A DNA stretch of 64,000 nt from contig NZ_JARZAE010000004.1 in the NCBI RefSeq assembly GCF_029892095.1, positions 8,370,001 to 8,434,000 on the forward strand, written 5' to 3'. The translations under genes were made by a program, and so were the position numbers. The DNA is from Kitasatospora sp. MAP12-44 (GTDB taxonomy: Bacteria > Actinomycetota > Actinomycetes > Streptomycetales > Streptomycetaceae). Shown here piece by piece: positions 60,880-64,000 of the stretch; within the stretch, counting starts at the first letter, position 1; every line of letters begins with the position of its first letter. The notes under the pieces were generated by a model. That model was not told where the DNA came from. It saw only the letters and a list, made by a program, of their open reading frames with translations, and ran no database searches.

Positions 60880-62553
60880 ATGCGGGACAGCAGCGGTGAC
60901 CAGGTGGCGGATCCCACCGGTCCGGGGCCTGAGCGGCGGCAGCTGCTGCGCTTCGGGATGGGGGCGGCCGCGGCGGCCGCGCTGGCGGGGTGCAGTTCGG
61001 CCGGCCGCCCGGCGGGCTCCGGCACGCAGACCGGGACCGGTGCCGCGGGCGCCAGTGCCCGGCCCTCGACACCGCGGCCCGGCTCCGCGACGTCGCCGTC
61101 CACCGCGTCCACCGCGTCGGCCGGGCCGGCCGACTGGGCGGCGCTGGCCAAGGACCTCAGCGGTCCGGTGGTGCTGCCCGGCGACAGCCGCTACGCGGCC
61201 GCGGGCCGGCTGTACCAGCCGCAGTTCGACACCGTGCGCCCGGGCGGCATCGCGTACGCGGCGAGCGCCCAGGACGTTGTCACCGCGCTGGCGTTCGCCC
61301 GCCGGTACGCCGTCCCGGTCGCGTTGCGCAGCGGCGGCCACAGCTACCCGGGCTGGTCCTCGGGGACCGGACTGGTGCTGGACGTCAGCGAGTTGAACGC
61401 GGTGAGCGCCTCCGCAGGGTCGGCCACCGTGGGCGCGGGGAGCCGGTTGATCGACGTCTACACCGGCCTGGCCGCCCGGGGCGTCACGATCCCGGCCGGC
61501 TCCTGCCCCAGCGTCGGCGTGGCCGGGCTGACGCTTGGCGGCGGGATAGGTGTCACCAGCCGGGCGTACGGGCTGACCTGCGACAGCCTGACCGGCGCTC
61601 AGGTGGTGACCGCCGACGGCCGGATCCTGCGGGTGGACGCGCAGGCGGAACCGGACCTGTTCTGGGCGCTGCGCGGCGGGGGCGGGGGCAACTTCGGCGT
61701 CGTGACCTCGCTGGACTTCCGGACCAGCCCGGCGGTGGACTGCGCGTACGGCTTCCTCTCCTGGCCGTGGTCGTCCGCGGCCAAGGTGGTGGAGGCCTGG
61801 CAGCAGTGGGCGCCGACCGCCCCCGACCAGCTCTGGGCCGACCTGCATCTGCTGACCTGGCCGGACGGCCGACTCCAGGTCACCTCGACGGTCAACTACC
61901 TCGGATCGCAAGCCGAGTTGGCGAACCAGATCAGCCGTCTTGCGGTCCCGCCCGGCACCGTCTCGCTGCACTCGGCGTCCTACCTGGCCACCATGCAGGT
62001 GATGGGTGGCGTCTCCGGTTGGTCGCAGGCCGCCGCGCATCTGCCGGGCAGCCTGCCGGGGCACAGTCCGCAGGGCCGGCTGACCCGCGAGTCGTACGCG
62101 GCCCGCTCCGACTTCTACAACCGGGCGATCAGCGGCAGTGGCATCGCGGCGCTGGTGGCGGCGGTCCAGCGGTATGCGCGTACCGTGCCGCAGGGCGGGA
62201 GCGCGGCGGTGACCTTCGACGCACTGGGCGGCGCGGTCAACCGGGTGGCGCCCGGCGACACCGCGTTCGTCCACCGCGACGCGCTGTTCATCGCCCAGTA
62301 CATCGCCAACTACCCCGACCCCGGGGCGGGTTCGGGTCCGGCGGTGGACCAGTCCCGTAGCTGGCTGCAGGACGTCTGGTCGACCATGCGCCCGTACGCG
62401 AGCGGGGAGGCCTACCAGAACTACCTGGACCCGCAGTTGGCCGGCTGGCAGCAGGCGTACTACGGCGCCAACCTGGCCCGGCTGCGGCAGGTGAAGCAGG
62501 CCTACGACCCGCAGGGGCTGTTCCGCTTTCCGCAGGCCCTGCCGGGAAGTTGA
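60880..62553 (+). CDS. Tat lipoprotein FAD-linked oxidase (BBE type, probably bicovalent FAD)
   Basis: This 557-residue exported flavoenzyme has a Tat signal (ERRQLLRFGMGAAAAAALAG) ending in a lipobox Cys. A Ser/Thr/Pro spacer precedes the FAD_binding_4 domain. H154 in RSGGHSYPGWS and C209 in GSCPSVGVAGLTLGGG are at the positions of the His and Cys that bind FAD covalently in bicovalent berberine-bridge-like enzymes. The BBE substrate-end motif is NYLDPQLAGWQQAYYGANLA. Family members oxidise sugars or alcohols, or cyclise alkaloids; a sugar oxidase is plausible for a surface protein. ATG 60880 is chosen over GTG 60874 by spacing. Confidence 0.85.
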   Translation: MRDSSGDQVADPTGPGPERRQLLRFGMGAAAAAALAGCSSAGRPAGSGTQTGTGAAGASARPSTPRPGSATSPSTASTASAGPADWAALAKDLSGPVVLPGDSRYAAAGRLYQPQFDTVRPGGIAYAASAQDVVTALAFARRYAVPVALRSGGHSYPGWSSGTGLVLDVSELNAVSASAGSATVGAGSRLIDVYTGLAARGVTIPAGSCPSVGVAGLTLGGGIGVTSRAYGLTCDSLTGAQVVTADGRILRVDAQAEPDLFWALRGGGGGNFGVVTSLDFRTSPAVDCAYGFLSWPWSSAAKVVEAWQQWAPTAPDQLWADLHLLTWPDGRLQVTSTVNYLGSQAELANQISRLAVPPGTVSLHSASYLATMQVMGGVSGWSQAAAHLPGSLPGHSPQGRLTRESYAARSDFYNRAISGSGIAALVAAVQRYARTVPQGGSAAVTFDALGGAVNRVAPGDTAFVHRDALFIAQYIANYPDPGAGSGPAVDQSRSWLQDVWSTMRPYASGEAYQNYLDPQLAGWQQAYYGANLARLRQVKQAYDPQGLFRFPQALPGS

Positions 62554-62600
62554 GCGCGCCCGCCCGCTGGTCGCCGGGTTGAGTCGATATATACGCCGGG

Positions 62601-62798
62601 TCCCACGGCCCGCTCGGTGACCAGGCCCGCGCCCTTGTCCGGTTCATCGCCGAGTCCTCCGGGCGCACCCGGGTGGAGCTGGAGCACCGCAACATCGACC
62701 GGCACGGCCCGGGTTGGCAGGCCGTCGCCGAAGGCGTCGCCGGCGACGAGGGTTGGCCGCTGTACCTGTCCAGGTATGCAACCCTGTTCACCAGGTGA
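62601..62798 (+). pseudogene. SRPBCC/AHSA1-like protein, C-terminal remnant
   Basis: A forward frame reads DQARALVRFIAESSGRTRVE, then LEHRNIDRHGPGWQAVAEGV and GWPLYLSRYATLF before a stop at 62796-62798. The LEHRxxDRHGxGW...GDxGWPLYLxRY pattern is the end of actinobacterial SRPBCC (activator of Hsp90 ATPase-like) proteins. The N-terminal part is missing and no start is evident, so this is a relic. The left boundary is approximate. Confidence 0.55.
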
Positions 62799-62845
62799 AG
62801 ATCGAGACCTGCGGCAGCGGGGAACGGGAGCGGGAGCGCAGTGGC

Positions 62846-63511
62846 GTGACGGGTGAAGAGTCGGACCTGGCGGATGCGCAGCGGCGGCACTGGCAGGACA
62901 CCTATCGTGCCCACCCGGGCATGTACGGCGGGCAGCCCTCCGCCGCCGCGGTTCACGCCGCCTCGGTGTTCCGTACCGTCGGGGCGGTCGAGGTCCTGGA
63001 GCTGGGGGCCGGGCACGGCCGCGATGCCCTGTACTTCGCGCGCGAGGGGTTCACCGTGTGGGCCACCGACTTCTCCGCCATCGGTCTGGAGCAGTTGGAC
63101 CAGGCCGCGCGTGCCCAGGGTGTCGACGGGCGGGTCAGCACGGCGGTGCACGACGTGCGCGAGCCGCTGCCGCTGCCGGACGCCTCGGTGGACGCGGTCT
63201 TCGCCCACATGTTGCTGTGCATGGCGCTGAGCACCGCGCAGATCCACGCGCTCGTCGGCGAGGTCCGGCGAGTCCTGCGGCCCGGCGGCACCTTCGTCTA
63301 CACGGTGCGGCACACCGGGGACGCCCATTACGGAGCCGGCACGGAGCGGGGCGACGGCATCTTCGAACACGGCGGCTTCGCCGTGCACTTCTTCTCCCGC
63401 AACCTGGTCGATGCCCTCGCCGACGGCTGGATCCTGCGGGAGGTCGACGCCTTCGAGGAAGGCGAGCTGCCGCGTCGTCTGTGGCGGATCACCCAGAGCC
63501 TGCCGCGCTAA
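62846..63511 (+). CDS. Class I SAM-dependent methyltransferase
   Basis: This 221-residue enzyme has motif I VLELGAGHGRDALYFAREG (about residues 48-66), then WATDFSAIGLEQLDQAA (acidic strand-2 end), motif around PLPDASVDAVFAHMLLCMAL and post-motif VLRPGGTFVYTVRH. All SAM-binding elements are intact. Substrate unknown; small-molecule or thiopurine-like methylation is typical for this size. GTG 62846 is chosen for a GGGAGC upstream; a GTG at 62795 is also open. Confidence 0.85.
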   Translation: MTGEESDLADAQRRHWQDTYRAHPGMYGGQPSAAAVHAASVFRTVGAVEVLELGAGHGRDALYFAREGFTVWATDFSAIGLEQLDQAARAQGVDGRVSTAVHDVREPLPLPDASVDAVFAHMLLCMALSTAQIHALVGEVRRVLRPGGTFVYTVRHTGDAHYGAGTERGDGIFEHGGFAVHFFSRNLVDALADGWILREVDAFEEGELPRRLWRITQSLPR

Positions 63512-63549
63512 CACGTGTGCTGAGTGTCAGGTCCGGGTCGGCCGGCGGT

Positions 63550-64000
63550 TCAGGGCTGGTAGGGGAGCTGCGGTACGTCGAAGCAGTCGGTGTCCATGTC
63601 GGGCACCTGAGTGACCCAGCCGGAGCCGCCCGCCGGGGTGGCGTCCTGCCAGCGGGCCACGTTCAGGCAGGCGCGGGTCAGGCCGCTGGGGCGCGGCTCG
63701 CGGGCGAAGTCGGCGGGGATCAGCAGCCCGTGCGCGTCATAGGGCTGGGCCCGGTTCATGAACCGCTCCACGCAGGCCCGGGTGAGCGTCGCCCCGCAGG
63801 AGTCCATCGCGTCGGTCAGCCACTGCGCACCCGCCCAGCCCTCCAACTCCCAGGCGGACAGCAGCGGTTCGCGGTCCGGGTAGAAGCGGCCCATGGCACT
63901 GCGGAACTGCTGGACGGCGGGGTACCGGGTGTCCGCGTAGTTGCGGCTGGACGAGGTGGCCCACAGGACGCTGCGGCAGCCGGGCGCCGCCGCGTAGTCG
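63550..64000 (-). CDS. Branched-chain amino-acid-type ABC substrate-binding protein (5' end outside window)
   Basis: The gene enters from the right edge; 149 C-terminal codons are visible, reading in from DYAAAPGCRSVLWATSSSRN. Segments YPAVQQFRSAMGRFYPDREP, then LSAWELEGWAGAQWLTDAM and the closing Cys/Trp-rich tail (PDMDTDCFDVPQLPYQP) fit the C-terminal lobe of periplasmic-binding family 6 proteins (Peripla_BP_6) of actinomycetes. These bind amino acids or other small ligands outside the membrane. The remaining gene and any permease genes lie beyond the window. Confidence 0.6.
   Translation of the reverse strand, partial: DYAAAPGCRSVLWATSSSRNYADTRYPAVQQFRSAMGRFYPDREPLLSAWELEGWAGAQWLTDAMDSCGATLTRACVERFMNRAQPYDAHGLLIPADFAREPRPSGLTRACLNVARWQDATPAGGSGWVTQVPDMDTDCFDVPQLPYQP

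Noticed and set aside
1..64000. tRNA, rRNA, prophage or a multi-gene polyketide/peptide cluster
   Set aside because: No tRNA-like cloverleaf, rRNA sequence, phage structural genes, PKS or NRPS modules were seen while reading both strands.

Overview
The window is high-GC DNA (strong G/C preference at third codon positions, frequent GTG starts, many perfect GC-rich stem-loops between genes) from a filamentous actinomycete, most likely Streptomycetaceae (Streptomyces, Kitasatospora or a close relative). Supporting markers are a 2-methylisoborneol synthase/methyltransferase pair, an EshA-type encapsulin shell with a cyclic-nucleotide-binding insertion, the long actinobacterial GAPDH, an actinobacterial RRHVDL-type leader peptide and a bL37-like micro-protein. 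It reads as accessory or sub-terminal chromosome: short unrelated operons, many secreted enzymes and several gene remnants. No rRNA, tRNA, CRISPR array, prophage or replication origin was seen.

Layout. 1-5.9 kb: DUF6325 and SHOCT genes, long GAPDH, a maleylpyruvate-isomerase-like protein, a 25-aa bL37-like protein, an acetyltransferase remnant, an alpha/beta hydrolase and a ribokinase. 5.9-6.4 kb: two 3' gene stubs (TetR and hydrolase) that look like a deletion scar. 6.4-11.7 kb: an MFS exporter, then a probable sulfur-amino-acid island. In that island a Met-codon leader peptide plus a perfect intrinsic terminator precede a SAM hydroxide adenosyltransferase. A second, Cys-containing RRHVDL leader peptide precedes a polar amino-acid ABC importer. 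11.7-20.1 kb: an RNase H-like protein, an ABC exporter, a fused double IucA/IucC siderophore synthetase with a C-run frameshift near its 3' end, and an APH(6)-like kinase. 20.1-23.1 kb: an IS200/IS605 element (truncated tnpA, intact tnpB, right-end hairpin) wedged between a beheaded tetR and an SDR gene whose start codon it replaced.

23.1-36.6 kb: acetyltransferase, CBS protein, secreted beta-helix and beta-propeller proteins, an AraC/VOC pair, a candidate Zur box before a P-loop-less CobW-like protein, a PNPOx-like protein, a Tat-exported phospholipase C and a secreted GH15 glucoamylase with two starch-binding-like modules. 36.7-40.9 kb: acetate-family transporter, 2-methylisoborneol genes (with an apparently split N-terminus) and a second VOC/AraC pair. 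40.9-47.4 kb: amino-acid permease, PRC-barrel protein and the glpF-glpK-glpD operon. 47.5-52.9 kb: a two-component system, a secreted protein of six Cys-paired repeats, a small secreted protein, an SRPBCC remnant, and a divergent DUF6817/LysR pair. 53-55.7 kb: cysteine desulfurase plus family 2B encapsulin shell, overlapping genes. 56-64 kb: a polysaccharide deacetylase lipoprotein, a membrane protein, a DHA2 efflux pump overlapping its TetR regulator, an acetyltransferase, a BBE-type flavoprotein, a second SRPBCC remnant, a methyltransferase and a truncated substrate-binding protein.

The observations most worth follow-up are the two stacked leader peptides with attenuator at 7.8-9.0 kb, the IS605 insertion at a start codon with its putative omega RNA, the encapsulin-cysteine desulfurase pair lying 14 kb from MIB genes that have no shell of their own, and the frameshifted siderophore synthetase.
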